64,000 bases of DNA from Glossina fuscipes (GCF_014805625.2 NW_023998416.1:16941648-17005647), one strand, 5' to 3'; shown: positions 1 through 12,659, counted from the first letter of the stretch. Notes: a model not told the origin generated them from the letters alone. Program-made: numbers and translations.

Positions 1-758
1 CTGTTTTCATTACTGTATATATAAAAGTAACTGTTCGGAACGGCAACCATCGAGCAGTGTGAGTAATGTATCATATTCTGACCTTTTATCCTTAATATGA
101 AAGTCGCGAACGAAGGAGGAGTTGGCGGGAGCAATGCGATGTCGAGCTACACATTATGTTTATAATATTTTCCTTTACTTACTATTTAGTATAAAAAAGA
201 AATAATATTATGTGTGGACATAAATTTGTTCTGTTTTTTTATAAAATTCAACTTTATTTCACATATAATAATCGAAGTATGGACCATCCATATTAGTTTT
301 TGAGTACGTAGATCTGTTTTGCCCGAGTCACTTTCGTATAAGGATACTTCTACATAGTAAGCCTTTGTATGGCAAGAATATATGATTTTTAGTGCTTTGT
401 CACGAAAATAGGTAAATAAAAAGATCCTTTAAGGGGAGATTCATTTTGCTAAAATTCGGACAAAATCAGTCATATTTCGGCATAAGTTCGTATGGAACTA
501 ACATATAATTTTTGGTTTTTCGCCGCGAAAATAAATAAATAACTGTACTAGACGAAGTGGTATAGGATATGTAATGATTGACCTTGCACCACTGTAACGT
601 TACTTGTTTCTATTTGATTTGTTTACATTACGCCCTTTATTATTTTGCAATTTACATACCATTTGTCGCATGCGTTTCATTTATTTTAATAAAGGTTTTT
701 CTTTGTCGTTATTCTTTTACATTTTGTTTCTCACTTTTTTCTTTTTAGTCTTAATTTC

Positions 759-797
<39 letters not shown>

Positions 798-925
798 GTC
801 AATATTATTTACTCACACACACTATCCTGAATAGTTAGGACCCCTGGTCATCTCCCACAATTAACGATTATATAACTATAACAAAAACCATTGCAACATT
901 CGTTCTAGCAAATAAAAATACTACA
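1..925. other. Gene-free AT-rich stretch
   Basis: I see no convincing coding region. The stretch is AT-rich and contains a (TA)n microsatellite near 760-797. Around 552-595 there is a short match to the distal part of the family A repeat (a GAAGTGG ... AATG block that also appears near 29,045), so part of this stretch is probably old repeat. Confidence 0.5.
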
Positions 926-1250
926 CCCTACACCGCTTCGCTGAGTGCGGTTATTCATGTAACGGCTTTCCAAAATAAGGTCTTATAGGGAAATTGATCA
1001 AAAAAGTGGGTCGTTCCGAGCCATTTTCAATAGCGTTTGCCCTTGGACCAAAGCATGCCGATGTGCCAAATTTCATCAAAACGTCTCGAAAAATGCGGCC
1101 TATAGCTTGAACACAAGAAAATAGAACAGACAACCAAACAAGCTTTTTGAATCGATCGGATGAATGAAGCAAGGTGGACCTATCTCAAGTCCTTCTGCCT
1201 GTTGCATACATCCGCACAAGGTTAATATACCCTTGTTTCCTTCCTTCTTG
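926..1250 (+). repeat. Dispersed repeat family A, copy 1
   Basis: About 320 bp shared with copies near 2,240, 12,905, 17,700, 23,950, 24,940 and 53,890. Shared blocks in order are an upstream 'CGCTTCGCTGA' segment, a 'ATAGGGAAATTGATC' block, 'CCATTTTCAATAGCGTTTG', a 'CAAATTTCATCAAAACGT' block, 'TGCGGCCTATAGCTTGAAC' and a terminal block reading 'GTTGCATACATCCGCACA'. No terminal inverted repeat or open reading frame is evident. The class (Helitron-like, SINE-like or satellite-associated) is not established. The small minus-strand open frame here recurs in other copies only because the DNA is repeated. Confidence 0.75.
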
Positions 1251-2224
1251 TCTTTAGAAAAATGCATACGTAATCCGAAAAGGTACACATTTCGTCAAGC
1301 AGCTTAGTTCGCTTTGCTTTTTAATTGCGATTCATTTTCGGAAATCATTTTCGCAATCGTACTAATGTAGCCGTCGGCGTCTCGATCTTCTATTAATGTT
1401 TTCCAAAAATAGAATCGATTTTCTCTAAATTTATAATACATTAAAAAAACGAAGTGAAAAATATATTAATATTCAGTGTTTTACATACAAAGAAGTACAA
1501 ATCTTAGAGAATACAAAAAAAAAGAAATGCTTTGTAAGAATAAAACCGAGGCATATACTGAATTTCTCCCACAGTAATGGCTTTTTTCCTTGAACTCGCT
1601 CGAGGCATATGCCTTCTGAAAACATGACCCAAATCTAGTGAGTATCTAGCGAGTAGAGAGTAGACTCCTTTCGTTTTTTTTTTTTTTTTGGTTGTTTGGG
1701 CATCAGCAAAATTTTATTTTATCGAAACAACTTCTGCACTTGAAGGATGACTCAAATAAACCTCTTCCTAACAGCTTCAGGTTTCTGATTTACTGTTATG
1801 CCAGTAGAAAAAAGGCAAGATGCTTAAGGGAAAAGTTCAACTGCAAGAAACGTTGTTAACAATGCAAAGAATTGATTAATAATAGAATTGATTAATGATA
1901 ATTCCATAAAAATAGTCTTAATATCTTCCCCTTACCTGTTTAAAAAGCAAGATTGCTATCTTAGTAACCGCTCAACTCATAGTAATGTGTAAAGCATATT
2001 TTTACACATAATAAAAAATACTCGTCTTGAGTCATTCAAGGGAAGAGATAAGTGAGAGGCTTATTTTAATTGACAGAGATTTCAAAGAAAAATATTGCAA
2101 ATCAGAAAGGGTTATATTTAAGTCGAATATATTATGTTTTATTTCCTGTTTTTATATCATTTATATCACTACTTTCTACATGAGGGTATATTAAGTTTGT
2201 ATTTCACCTTTTATTGTACCGCAG
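1251..2224. other. Gene-free stretch
   Basis: No coding frame, RNA gene or recognisable mobile element was found. The DNA is AT-rich, with a poly-T tract near 1,675-1,689. Confidence 0.45.
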
Positions 2225-2500
2225 AAGAACTTTGGTGCCCGCCGTTCTACAGCTATTTATATATCGACTTTCCAAAGGCGTTATATGGGAAGTGATCGAA
2301 AAAGTGATCCAACACGAACGGTTTCCAATCCTGTTCGAACTTCGCCAATTTGTGAGCCAAACTTGAAGTCGATTACATTTTCGCGATCAGTAGAATGTTT
2401 ATCACAGACAGATAGACGAGCAGACGCCCTCCAATCCGTTTGAAACTTAACCGAAAATATTTCTGAGGTTTCCGTCTGGGGGTTGGAAACGTTTTGACAA
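2225..2500 (+). repeat. Dispersed repeat family A, diverged copy 2
   Basis: The block 'GGCGTTATATGGGAAGTGAT' followed by a diverged version of the 'CGAACCATTTTCAATAGCG' block matches family A. The part after about 2,390 keeps the 'CAGACAGATAGACGAGCAGA' type of track but is otherwise eroded. It is older than copy 1 judging by the divergence, which is inference. Confidence 0.55.
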
Positions 2501-3069
2501 AAGGAATATTTCCCTTATCATTCGGTGTTGAGCATAAAAAATTCTCATTTTCAATCAAATCAAAAATCCAGGGAAAAACTTTACGAGATTAATGATTATG
2601 CAAAATATAGGACAGGCGGGAAAGATTTTCGCAATGTTATTGAAAGAATGTTTTGGTTTAAAAATTCGTCCAATTTTCCACAAATATCCTTAACAATGCA
2701 TTCTTTCATCATTTTTGAAGAAAGTCTAGTCCTTGGCATCTACAACAAATATCCTTCACTTGCAAACGTGTACATTTCATCGTACTTTGGCCAGAGGATA
2801 TAATAGTAGTATGTTAACCATCAGTCATTATTTTATTCTTTGCAAGGAGACAAGCTGCCTTTTACAGACTTGCCCTAATCTTCAGGGCAAATAGGCTAAA
2901 TTCTCCCCACGCCTACTCATGAAACCAACGAGCCAGAGCAGAAAATTCAAACGTCTTTACAGCATTATTTAACTATTTGAAAGATTTTCATCAATTATTG
3001 GCTGGATCTGGAACGAGTAATGACGTAGAATGTGGTATATAAAAAGTCATTAAAGCGCCTGTTTTTAAT
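2501..3069. other. Gene-free stretch
   Basis: No supported gene. A 92-codon open frame on the plus strand at 2,525-2,803 has no recognisable domain and AT-rich composition like its surroundings, so I do not call it. Confidence 0.4.
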
Positions 3070-3380
3070 ATTCGATGTAATGGAATAAAACCAAATTCTA
3101 GTTTACGAACATGATCCGAAATGGTTTCTTGAGCTGAATTGAGCCTCTCCGCAATCCCCGATTTCGTCGAAAAAGGTCTTTGGTCTAATATTATCTTATC
3201 GTCATCGATCAGAGATGGTCGCCTAAAGCGTGGTTTATCAGAACGGCCGAACTCATCTATTTCGAATCATCTTTCCAACGTTCTATTAGAAAATTAATTT
3301 TCAGCAAACACTTTAGCACAATCAAGTTCTCTACGCTTCTGTAGCATTGCCTCCTTATGGGAGTCCGTGCAAATTGTAGA
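3070..3380 (-). mobile_element. Relic of a mariner-type transposase (N-terminal helix-turn-helix)
   Basis: Read on the minus strand from about 3,258 to 3,077, one frame gives a peptide containing DKPRFRRPSLIDDDKI, then an AERLNSAQETISDHVRKL helix. This follows the second helix-turn-helix of mariner transposases, where family members read like (E)DKPRxGRPxxxDDD ... IAExLxxSxxTxSxHLxxLG. Upstream in the same orientation a piece reading SNRTLER sits before it, with a stop codon and a frameshift between, as expected of the first HTH. No catalytic DDD/E region was found, so this is a truncated dead copy. The family is confident; the mariner subgroup is not. Confidence 0.6.
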
Positions 3381-5813
3381 AGAACTTTATCAATACCCAC
3401 AGGGGGTACACAATCGTTTCGGACTTGATGTTAGCATAGATTCAGTGATAAAAAGTGCGCACCTAATATACGTGAAACGAATGAATGAATGTGCGCGTAC
3501 ATGGCAGACCTTTCTCGTAAATCAACTATAAGTGGAAAGAGTTATTCGACAGGCTCAAACTTATTGAGGAAGAAAACTCCGATTTTCAATTCGTTTCGCT
3601 TAGATTGTAGTCATGATGTAATGGATTTTTTTTTTCAATTTATTGAACGATTAATAATAAAGTAAAAGTCCGTTAATTGGTTGTCAACCATGTTTCATTT
3701 CAATTCAAGAAAGAGTTTAGCTAATTAAAGATTCAAATATTAATAATTTTTTTTTTTTTTTGTTTGGTTTTCTCTTTATTATCATTATTTTCATTCATAT
3801 TATTTCGTTTCGTTATTATTATTATTAATTATTTTAATGATAATCTCGATTGAAATTTAAATGAATGCATTTATTATTACATAACTACGTGTTGTTTTGC
3901 GATAATTATCGTTTGAAAAAAAAAAGAAAAACCCCGAGGAAGGAGAACATTACAAAATTAGAAAATTGAAAAATTAAAAAAAGAAGAACAAAAGAAAGCT
4001 CGCATAAATTTCATTTCTTTAAATTTACCAACAAACGAATTTTATTTATTGGAAAATAATATTGAATTTTTATTTATTTATTTAGTTTTTTTTTTTTTTT
4101 TGTCTCTATTTTATTTAATACATTTTTCAATTATGAAGCGGAAATTATAGTTAATCGTAATTTTTTTTTAAATAATAATAGATGTACACAATACAATTTC
4201 TTTTTTATATATAAATATATATATATATATATATTTATGTATATATGTAGATACGTAGATATATGTTTTCAATCTTTTGCTTAATATTTGTAAATATATA
4301 TATATATATATAATATATATAAAATAATAGAAAAATGAAAGGAAGAAAATAAACAGAGAGGCAGGAGAGCAAAGAATTAAGAAAGAAAATATTTAAAAAG
4401 ATAAAATTAGAAGAAGACCAAGAGATAAAAAAAAAAAACAGTTTTACATATATTTAGTGTAGTGATGATAATTACAATTATTAATATATTTCGTTATATA
4501 AGTGAAGTCCCAAAAAAGGAAAAATATAATAATAAAAAACGGAATTACATAAAATTTGTCATTGGGGTGTTTTTTTGGTTCAAGTTGGAACAAAGAATGA
4601 GACGCAAACGTCCTTCGGCTGGCGAAATGAAGATATTTAATATTTCATTTCATTATTGTTATTGTTATGTGATAAAGAAGCCTTTACAGTGAGTGTTCGT
4701 ATAAATTGTTTTCTTTCCTTCTCCTTTTCATTTTTAAATACGAAAATCTTCACAATGTTTTTTAAACTTAAGCAAGTAAAGTTGAAATGATGGAACCTTT
4801 ACATTTTTCGCCTTGGAAGGAAGAGTAGAAAGAAAAGAAGCGATGGAAAAACATACTACTGAAAGGAGTAGGAATTGAAAAGACAAAAGTGCTAAATAAA
4901 TTTTAGCAAAAAATATTGAAAGTTTCTTCTTTGCACTATACCTCGGAATTAATTGCTTTAGACAAATTAAACTAAATTGTTTAGAAGGGAGGAAAAAAAA
5001 GTAATATTTTATTTACTTGGCTAAACATTTACATGTACACAGAATATCTCTACACGACGACCACTTTTGCTTTTCACGGGTTAAATTGTCGTAATTTGTT
5101 TATAAATATTGCAAATTATCTCTCATTATGCGTTTTTTTTTCTTGTTTTTAAATTATTGCTTAGACACAAAATATAAAAGAGAACTGCTGCTTGGAATTT
5201 ATATGAAGAAGAATTTTATGGTTTTTTTCCTTTCTTTTATTTATTTATTTTTCTTTTGTTTTGTTTTTTTTTTTTTTTTTTTTGTTATTATATTCAGTGT
5301 TTGACTTTACTTTTTGTTTCTATGTGTGTGTATTTCATAATTTACTCATTTGTTTTATACTTTTAAAACATTTCGTTAACGTCATGAAATGTTTCGAGTT
5401 TTCTTCTTTTTGTTTCTGCTTTGTTTTTTTTTTTTCTTTTAGTTAGTGTTTGCCTTATGTATGTTTGTAATGTTGTCTTGAAGAACTTTCAAAATCTGTT
5501 TTTTTTTTCGTTTTTTAACGTTTATTTTTCTAAACCACATGCACATCCAATAATACACTATTTTTTTTTTTTTTTTACCATTCATCATCATCTTGGTAAT
5601 TACGATAATTGTTCTTTTTAGTTATGTTTTAATTTAAATTTTTAAATATTTATTTTTTTTATTTATAATTATCAGTGTAATAAATTTTTCAAATCTCTCA
5701 TTGAAAATTTTATTTTCTATAAGTGAAAAGAGTAACAAAGAAGAAAAGAATATATTAATTTAATTTGTTATTTTATTTACACATACAAGGACATACGAAC
5801 CTACAAAAGGACA
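3381..5813 (-). other. Probable 3' UTR / 3' flank of Rab5
   Basis: This 2.4 kb tract lies immediately 3' of the Rab5 stop codon on the minus strand. It contains no supported gene, is very AT-rich and is rich in T runs (for example near 4,087-4,101, 5,266-5,283 and 5,422-5,432). Several TTTATT sequences, which read AATAAA on the minus strand, begin about 40 bases after the stop (near 5,772), so the polyadenylation site could be short or long. Open frames here of 61-76 codons are Phe- or Lys/Asn-rich low-complexity translations. The microsatellites at 4,206-4,262 and 4,297-4,318 are (TA)n. Confidence 0.4.
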
Positions 5814-8361
5814 TCACTTGCAGCAATTGTTCGTCTGTCGATTATTTTCATTTTCATTTAGCCTTCGTCCAGCTTGGGCCTGGTTATTGGCTCCATCATT
5901 TTTCGGTAATTTCTTAGCTGTAACAGGAAAGATTTGGAAGCGTTAACAAAAAGCAGGCTTTAAAATGAAAGTTAACTAACGACAAGCAATAATTTGCAGC
6001 AAGCATCAAAAACGCTTTTGTCAAACCAAAAGTCGATTCCACTTAACAATTCCCCAAACAACAATTGTGTTAACTTACCATAACTTCGGCTACCCTATAT
6101 CCTAGCAGCTCAATTTTTTATTCACTTTTCTTCCTTCCGTCCCTCCGTTCAAGCTTAGAAAGTACAACTTGTCTAATAGAGCGGAGGAGTCAACATTTCG
6201 CAAGCAATATAATTTCGTAAGAGTAACAGAATCATTTTAACTATTTAATTTGTTACTACTGACTGTTTGATGTGAACTCACTAACGTTCGCAAAAAAAAA
6301 AAAAAATCACTTCTCTTTATGAATCAGAATTCGACACATTAGGCTTTCTTTTGGGCCAATAAAACAGCATTCTACTGATAACCTTTCAACTTAGCATTCG
6401 ACTTTCCTTCTTATTATAGTCACCACCGAAAGCAGCTTCGTAGGCCCTATATAGTATTCAAAGTGAGCCAAATCGGTTGAAAAACACATCTGCAGTACTA
6501 TGTAAGCTGAAGGACAAAATGCAAATTTGAATTTTCGTTCATTACCTTCAAACTATAGGCAGGTAAAACTATACAAATTTGCGCTTGTATTCTATGAGCT
6601 ATCCCGCACGTAAATGGTACACACCTGTCCTATCTTATAGGTATCAAATTTTCGTTTTTTTTTTTTATCAAAATCTTTGTAGTACTCAAAACGCGAACCT
6701 TCAGCGATAGCGTAAAGTATATATAACCTTGACCACCTAAGCATGCCCATCTCTTTACCTGTCCACCTGCCAAAACATTGCAAATACATGCAGGCAGATT
6801 GGTATTGATAATGAGCCCAACCACCAACAGTGCAGCATTTTCTAAAAATAACTCTGCTTTTCGGAATTTTTCACCCATTAAATATAAACTGCAAAAGATA
6901 AACATATAAAAATTTCGACATTTACCCAAGGAAAATAGGGAAATCCAGTCAGATCCCATTATATTAAAAGAATATGGAAATATAGTTTTTGTCTTTCTGG
7001 GTTTTTTTTAGGAAAAAAAGGAGACTGCAGACGAATATAATTTTCTTAGTTATCTATTTTCTCTTTCTCAGTGTCTTTGACATTGCACTGCAAAGTTTAA
7101 CCTTTCCATAACCCGTTCTTGCAACCTAACGGTACTCTCTGCCAACAGAAATTTTTATACTCCGCACTACTTGCGTTGCAAGGACATACTAACTTTTATT
7201 ATACTGATATATTATGAAATTTGTTACGCTGGCACACGTGTAAACGCTATTGAAAATGTTTCGGATCGGAGCACTTTTTCTGTTTTTTGTTATGTTAACG
7301 AATTTCTACCTGATATAAAGAAAGTTTCAATGGCAGTTTACTTTGCACTAAGACTAGTGTGAGGAAAAAATATATACAATCCCGCTAAATTTGGAAAATT
7401 TGATAGGTTAGCTCTAAGACAGATTTCGATGTGTATTCCGAACGAGATTTATATCTGAATATAAAATTCCATTCGGGTTTGTGACCCCAAATTTCGACAT
7501 TAAGATTATTGAAAAATATGCCGTTACGAACATCATAGAATTGATAAGGCAATTCTTTATGAAGAATTCCTAAGTTTGTAGGAAAGGAAAGAGTTTCCTA
7601 AAACGTTAATTAAGAAATAAAATATTTTTGCTTTACTAACCAATAGCTAAGAAAATATCGTTGACATTCATGCCGGTTTTTGCCGATGTTTCCATAAATA
7701 GCAATCCATTCTCCTCGGCATATTGTTTAGCTTCTTCATACTCTACGACCCGTATATTTGATAAATCCGCTTTGTTACCAGCCAATGCAATTACAATGTT
7801 AGGAGATGCCTGTTGTCGAACGAAAAGGCGTAAATAACAACAATTTGCAAAGAAAATGAAGAATCTTTGATTTAATTAATCACTCACTTGCTTATGAAGT
7901 TCTTTAACCCAAGTTGTTGCACGTTGAAAACTGTCTTGATTTTGTATATCGTAAACAACGATGGCCGCTTGCGCTCCTCTATAATACATAGGTGCCAAGC
8001 TGTGATATCTGTGTGTGATTACAAATGTAAAAAACGTTAGAGAGCCAAATCTTTGGGCATTATTTAGATGGACAATATGATTTTACCTTTCCTGGCCTGC
8101 AGTATCCCATATTTCGAATTTAACCACTGTGTCCTCTATGCAAATGGTTTGTGTTAGGAATGCAGCTCCTATCGTACTCTCTTGGTATTCGTGGAATTGG
8201 CCTTTCACGAAACGCAGCACTAAAGATGACTTGCCCACAGCCGATTCACCCAAAAGTACCAGCTTAAATTGGCAACTTTTATTCTGAGATGTGCCATTTG
8301 GCCGCTGAGCTGTACCTCCGCCAGAACCGGTGCTCGAACGTGGTGTCGTTGTGGTTGCCAT
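5814..8361 (-). CDS. Rab5: Rab5 small GTPase (four coding exons, 222 aa)
   Basis: Early-endosome Rab GTPase that recruits effectors for homotypic fusion and endocytic trafficking. Exons on the minus strand are 8361-8087, 8008-7888, 7809-7641 and 5917-5814, joined by GT-AG introns of 78, 78 and 1,723 bp; the lengths sum to 669 nt. Visible motifs: P-loop GESAVGKSS (about 38-46), switch I ESTIGAAF with Thr63, switch [10 protein letters not shown] (85-92), guanine-specificity NKAD (144-147) and ETSAK (172-176). The C-terminus TNNCCK carries the double-cysteine geranylgeranylation signal. Drosophila Rab5 is about 219 aa; the small excess is in the Thr/Gly/Ser-rich N-terminus. The start is the only ATG preceding the conserved [16 protein letters not shown] segment. 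No disabling change is seen, so it should be functional. Confidence 0.97.
5918..7640 (-). other. Rab5 third coding-region intron
   Basis: A 1,723 bp intron with donor GTTAGT at 7640 and acceptor CAG ending at 5918. It is much longer than the two 78 bp introns before it. It carries part of a family A repeat near 7,215-7,290 and no supported nested gene. A 109-codon minus-strand open frame at 6,630-6,959 has no recognisable domain. Confidence 0.85.
7215..7290 (-). repeat. Family A repeat fragment inside a Rab5 intron
   Basis: Read on the minus strand, it contains 'AAAAAGTGCTCCGATCCGAA' and then 'ACATTTTCAATAGCGTTT', which are the signature core blocks of family A. Flanking blocks are not recognisable, so this is a truncated insertion. 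It has the same orientation as the host gene. Confidence 0.6.
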
Positions 8362-8707
8362 TTTTCTTTTACTATGTGATGTTCACTTTATGTGTCGTTC
8401 TTGCTTAAGCAATTGTTATTTACTTGTTATTATTTTGCAAACAATTCAATTTGAAACTTTATTACTTGCTTTTTAAATACAGTGTCTAACTGTAACTGTA
8501 TGTACGTCTAAATATGTTTACTTTATTGTATAGGAAAAAGTATATTGCGAATAGGGTTTGGTAGAATATCAACGAAACAAAAACAAATTTTAAAGGAGAA
8601 AAAAAGCAAATGAATGTTTCTTTACTTTCTCTTTTTTCTAAATACGACAATCTCTAGCTGTTTGGCCTATTTAAGGACGGTCTGCAGAAATTAGAAGATG
8701 AGATTAT

Positions 8708-8709
8708 CT
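8708..8709 (-). promoter_or_regulatory. Predicted 3' splice site of a Rab5 5'-UTR intron
   Basis: On the minus strand, 346 bases upstream of the Rab5 ATG, there is a long pyrimidine tract (TTTTCTTTTTGTTTTCTTGCAG style) ending in AG at 8709-8708. It is the strongest acceptor upstream of the start codon and implies an untranslated first exon further upstream, at coordinates above 8.7 kb. Fly Rab5 transcripts are, as far as I recall, known to have 5'-UTR introns. No single donor could be chosen. Confidence 0.45.
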
Positions 8710-8917
8710 GCAAGAAAACAAAAAGAAAACAGAAAATAATATATTACATAATTATAAATAATCTCCATTTATGTTCCATTCAACAATATGCAGAGAGTAT
8801 GCTACAACTTTTAGTCATTGCATCAAATCCTTGGGCTTAAAACTACAGTGACCTCCACCATAACTAGTTCTTAGTGATGCGCACACACTTTGCAGCAGAA
8901 GCAATTATCGTAAATAC

Positions 8918-8950
<33 letters not shown>

Positions 8951-9589
8951 TCTCTTCTAAGCTATGATCAGCCAATGGCTGGTATATTACGGCCGTGTCG
9001 AAGTTACAAAATTTGAAACAAGCTTGGAGTTTAATAGTAAACTGTACGCAATCCTTTTATTAATCAATGGAGACGACTAAAATCTAATACATCACTCAAG
9101 AAGTTCGTAGGAAGACATAGAAGAACAACCAATTCTTTTTTTGACCGATTTTGGAACAACACCTTTTAACATGATTTTGTTGTTGTAGCACAAAAATTTC
9201 AAAAGAAATTTCTTTTAAATTCTAAATTTGATATTGTTAATGACTTGATCTACAGCGATTTTTTTTTCACTGTTTTTCACAACGCATTTTGCATTAGAAT
9301 GTTCAATTCGTAGAAAGCAATAAACGGTTTCGATAAACGTTGATGTTCATTTGTTGACGGTCCAGTCCGTCATAAACGTGCACGCTTGTTATCAAGTAGC
9401 CATGAATAGTTGCGGCATTGATTTTTGTTCCTAATCTTAAATTAATTTAAATTTTCAGCGCAAATTAATTTTAATTCTTTTTTTGGTATAAAAATGCTTT
9501 TGTTTTATAAATATGTTATATGAACTCTGTAACTTTTTTTACACGCTTTTTTGAGAATATATTTAGAATTTTTTTATCTTGCACAATGT
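8710..9589. other. Gene-free stretch with a long A run
   Basis: No gene is supported. A run of about 28 A residues occupies 8,918-8,945, consistent with a microsatellite or the tail of a minus-or-plus retroposed copy, though no retroposed gene is recognisable beside it. Confidence 0.4.
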
Positions 9590-9724
9590 CTCAAAGTTGT
9601 GGACCATATCCCCAAATTTACCACATTTCGCAACTATTTTTTCGTACAATTTTTTTTGCACGCTTTTTCTAGAGACGCATCGACCATACAAAACAAGACT
9701 TGGATGTATATGTCGCTAAATATT

Positions 9725-9920
9725 ACAAACTCTCACAGATTGTTTGCAGTTGGTTTAGTGCCACGACGAAAAATTTAGGCTTGACATGTAGTCAGACACT
9801 AAAATAATCGTAACTTGTAAACTAATGGTTAGAATATCATGGGATTTCGCCGCATTCCGATTGAAGATTGATACTATTTGGAAATCTTATGGATTTGGCA
9901 ATACACATACTTATACACGC
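9725..9920 (-). repeat. Family A repeat, distal part
   Basis: The block 'CGTAACTTGTAAACTAATGG' with a following 'AGAATATCATGGGATTTCG' matches the distal block near 18,087-18,150 of the longest family A copy, and the preceding 'AGTGCCACGACG' block also has a counterpart there. The core block is missing, so only the outer part of an element was retained or inserted. Confidence 0.45.
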
Positions 9921-11376
9921 TTATGATGTGTATTAAATGACACTACTGAAAAGTGTAGAAGTGTACTTTTTTCTTAAGTATTCTTCGTCTGTAGGAATCA
10001 CTTTTGTGTACTTCAAATCTATCGATCCTTATTAAAAAACTTCGTGAACATCTCAAGTCACCGCATGCCCTTGAAGCTCTTTCAATATGAGAGCAAAAGT
10101 CGGAATCCAATCGATTTTATGTTTTTGAAAAGATACCCATTCGCAGCTTCACAACGAGGACTAATCGTTAAAATGACAAGCAAAAAATTGGGGTATACCG
10201 TATATTGATTAGCTGTGCGGGTCACAAAATCGAAAACAAATTCCTGAAATTGAATCTTTTTTTAAACAGACTACGCTTGAAGTAGACATATTCAGTCATT
10301 TATTTCTTAAAATACTAGTCCAGTCTTCTTATGTCCATACAGGACACCCCAGAGAAAACTTTCTTCCAAAACTTGTCTAATTTTGGCTATACAACTGTTG
10401 GCCTTCATCCCTTTGTTTACCGAAAAATTATTCGCATGTATAGTCGAATACGTAAGAACCGAGGGCAGCAACTCAGAAAGTGTGGTAGGGTTGAACTTTG
10501 GTCGTACCTATAGTGAATGCCTAGTCATGCCCAGCATCATCATTTACCTACTGAGCACACATCGACTACACTGCGACCACTTCTGCTAGCTATTTCCTTT
10601 TCTTCACTTTTCTCCGACCGTCACTGTTTTGCAAGTATAGAGGGCATCATCTCTGCAATGCACTTGCAATGTGTTCCAAATCAATGATTGATAAAGTGTT
10701 CTCTAATTCATCCGTTTTCGTCAGACTTCCATTTAATGTCATTCATATGGAACGTCTATACCAGGCGTACATCTCTTCGGCATGCTGGCCAAAGTGGTAA
10801 TGTCAAGATAATAGACCTTACGACAGAAGAACCAAACATTAAGTTTTTTTCCTGTCTATCTTTCCTACCAATAAGTATAGTCGTATAAAAGTTCATTCGC
10901 GAGTTCATCTTGGCAGTTATACAATTAAAGACACTGGTGCGGCTTTCTTTACGGCAATATAAGATCACGTATTTGCATGAATTTTTATTATATTTAATTA
11001 TTATTTATGTCTATATTACTAAGCCTGGCATATACATATTTGTATTTTTTTATTTAAATAAATGCGAGCAAATTTGGTGGTCAATGACTTGTGAAGATAT
11101 GAGATTTGGAAATCGTAATACTTTATTATAAATACGTAGCAGAATTCTCAAAAAAAAAAAAGAAGCAAACAGCTTAATAAAATGTATGTCGTTACTGCTT
11201 ATCTTTATAAATGAGCGAAGTACGCAAAAGCAAGATTAATAGAAAACACCCCTCATTATTTTGTGCTGCTACAATGCCGATTTAAGCTGTTAATGATAAA
11301 AGGCGATAAAATTTGAAACAAACGAAAAAACGATAACTCAAAGGAATAACAAAAATTTTTATATCACACACATATC
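9921..11376. other. Gene-free stretch
   Basis: No coding frame with recognisable content. Several open frames of 60-75 codons overlap each other on both strands with no domain, no splice context and no codon signature. Confidence 0.4.
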
Positions 11377-11407
11377 ACATATATATATTTTTATATATAT
11401 ACATATG

Positions 11408-11445
<38 letters not shown>

Positions 11446-11482
11446 TATGTATGCATATGTATATACATATAAATATATATAT
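11377..11482. repeat. (TA)n tract with a large near-perfect palindrome
   Basis: Arms of about 29 bases at 11,394-11,422 and 11,437-11,466 are near-perfect reverse complements, each containing ACATATGCATACATATAT or its complement, around a TA-repeat centre. This can fold as a hairpin or cruciform. Similar AT palindromes are common break-prone sites in eukaryotes (general knowledge); any role here is unknown. Confidence 0.8.
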
Positions 11483-12659
11483 TTATTTATGCATGTATAC
11501 AATCAAGGCTCGTATAACCCTACTTTTTATAATAAATAGCGAAGATGGGAACCGCTCTGGCATTATATATTCTGAATTTACTTTATTCTATGTTCCTCTC
11601 TGAACGTGGTTTACGCAGACGATAATTCCTGAGTTGAATTAATTCTGAGTTTCACAGAACACGATTTCCACATAACGCAGTAGAAATTAGTCGCGCTACA
11701 GGAGACTTTATTGTACATTAAAAAAGTTGTGCACGCGCATATATATTTCGCGTAAATTTTCAACGGCCGTGAGCAACCGATCCACTAAATATGACCGCAT
11801 CGATCTGAATAAGCAGTCCTCAGTTCCTCAGTCTGAAAATTATTTCCTTGGTCCTATTAAATTTTTATATATATATTTTTTTTGAGAAAACCACTTATTA
11901 TTCAAATCCTGTAAAAACTGGATCTTCGGATAATCTAAGCGACTCGTACAATACGCGCTTGCAAAAGATGGAAAGAATCTACCGCATTAGGGCGGATCTA
12001 CCGTACTGATTGTCGCATGAAATATCTCCCATTATAAAATCTGCCATCAATGCCTGTGCACCGTTTAAGACGAAAGTCTGATAATGGTTTACTCGACGCG
12101 TGGCCATCAACTTTACATCAAAGTTCTTGTGACGTGTATTTTCCAGTAATTTAAAGGTTGTGATATATTAGATTCAGAATATTGCATTAATCTGGAATAC
12201 ATACACACTCCCACTCCTGAATCCTTGAGCACGTACCATACTGGCTTCCCGTAAATTTTAATAATTGACAACAAAAATTAAGACGAAGCGAAAATAACGT
12301 ATTTCCGCAAAAGCATCGCAACTTTCTTTCTTCTCAAGTTTCTTTGCATGTTTACATTTATCACATTTTGCCATTTACGAATTAAATACGCACAAAGAAA
12401 ACGTTTGCACTGCCTTTTGCAATTTCTTTTAAAATCCGCGATACTATACTTATCGTACGTATATACATTTTTAACGATTACCTGCGTCAGTTTAATGCAA
12501 GCGTTGCGTGATATTTGAAATGATATTTCAAAAATAAAAACACCCGTTACATTTCCTAATTATTACCTTCTGTTTGGAGCCATTTTCTTCAATTCTTTTT
12601 TAAATATGACCGATCAATTATGGGATGCCACCCATATGGGCAGAATGACGGAGTAAAAC
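11483..12659. other. Gene-free stretch
   Basis: No supported gene or mobile element. The composition is mixed, with some GC-richer segments near 11,570-11,830 and 11,920-12,150 that may be old transposon sequence I cannot classify. Confidence 0.4.

Noticed and set aside
5261..5621. Phe-rich frames of 61-66 codons
   Set aside because: Translations of T-runs in the Rab5 3' flank.
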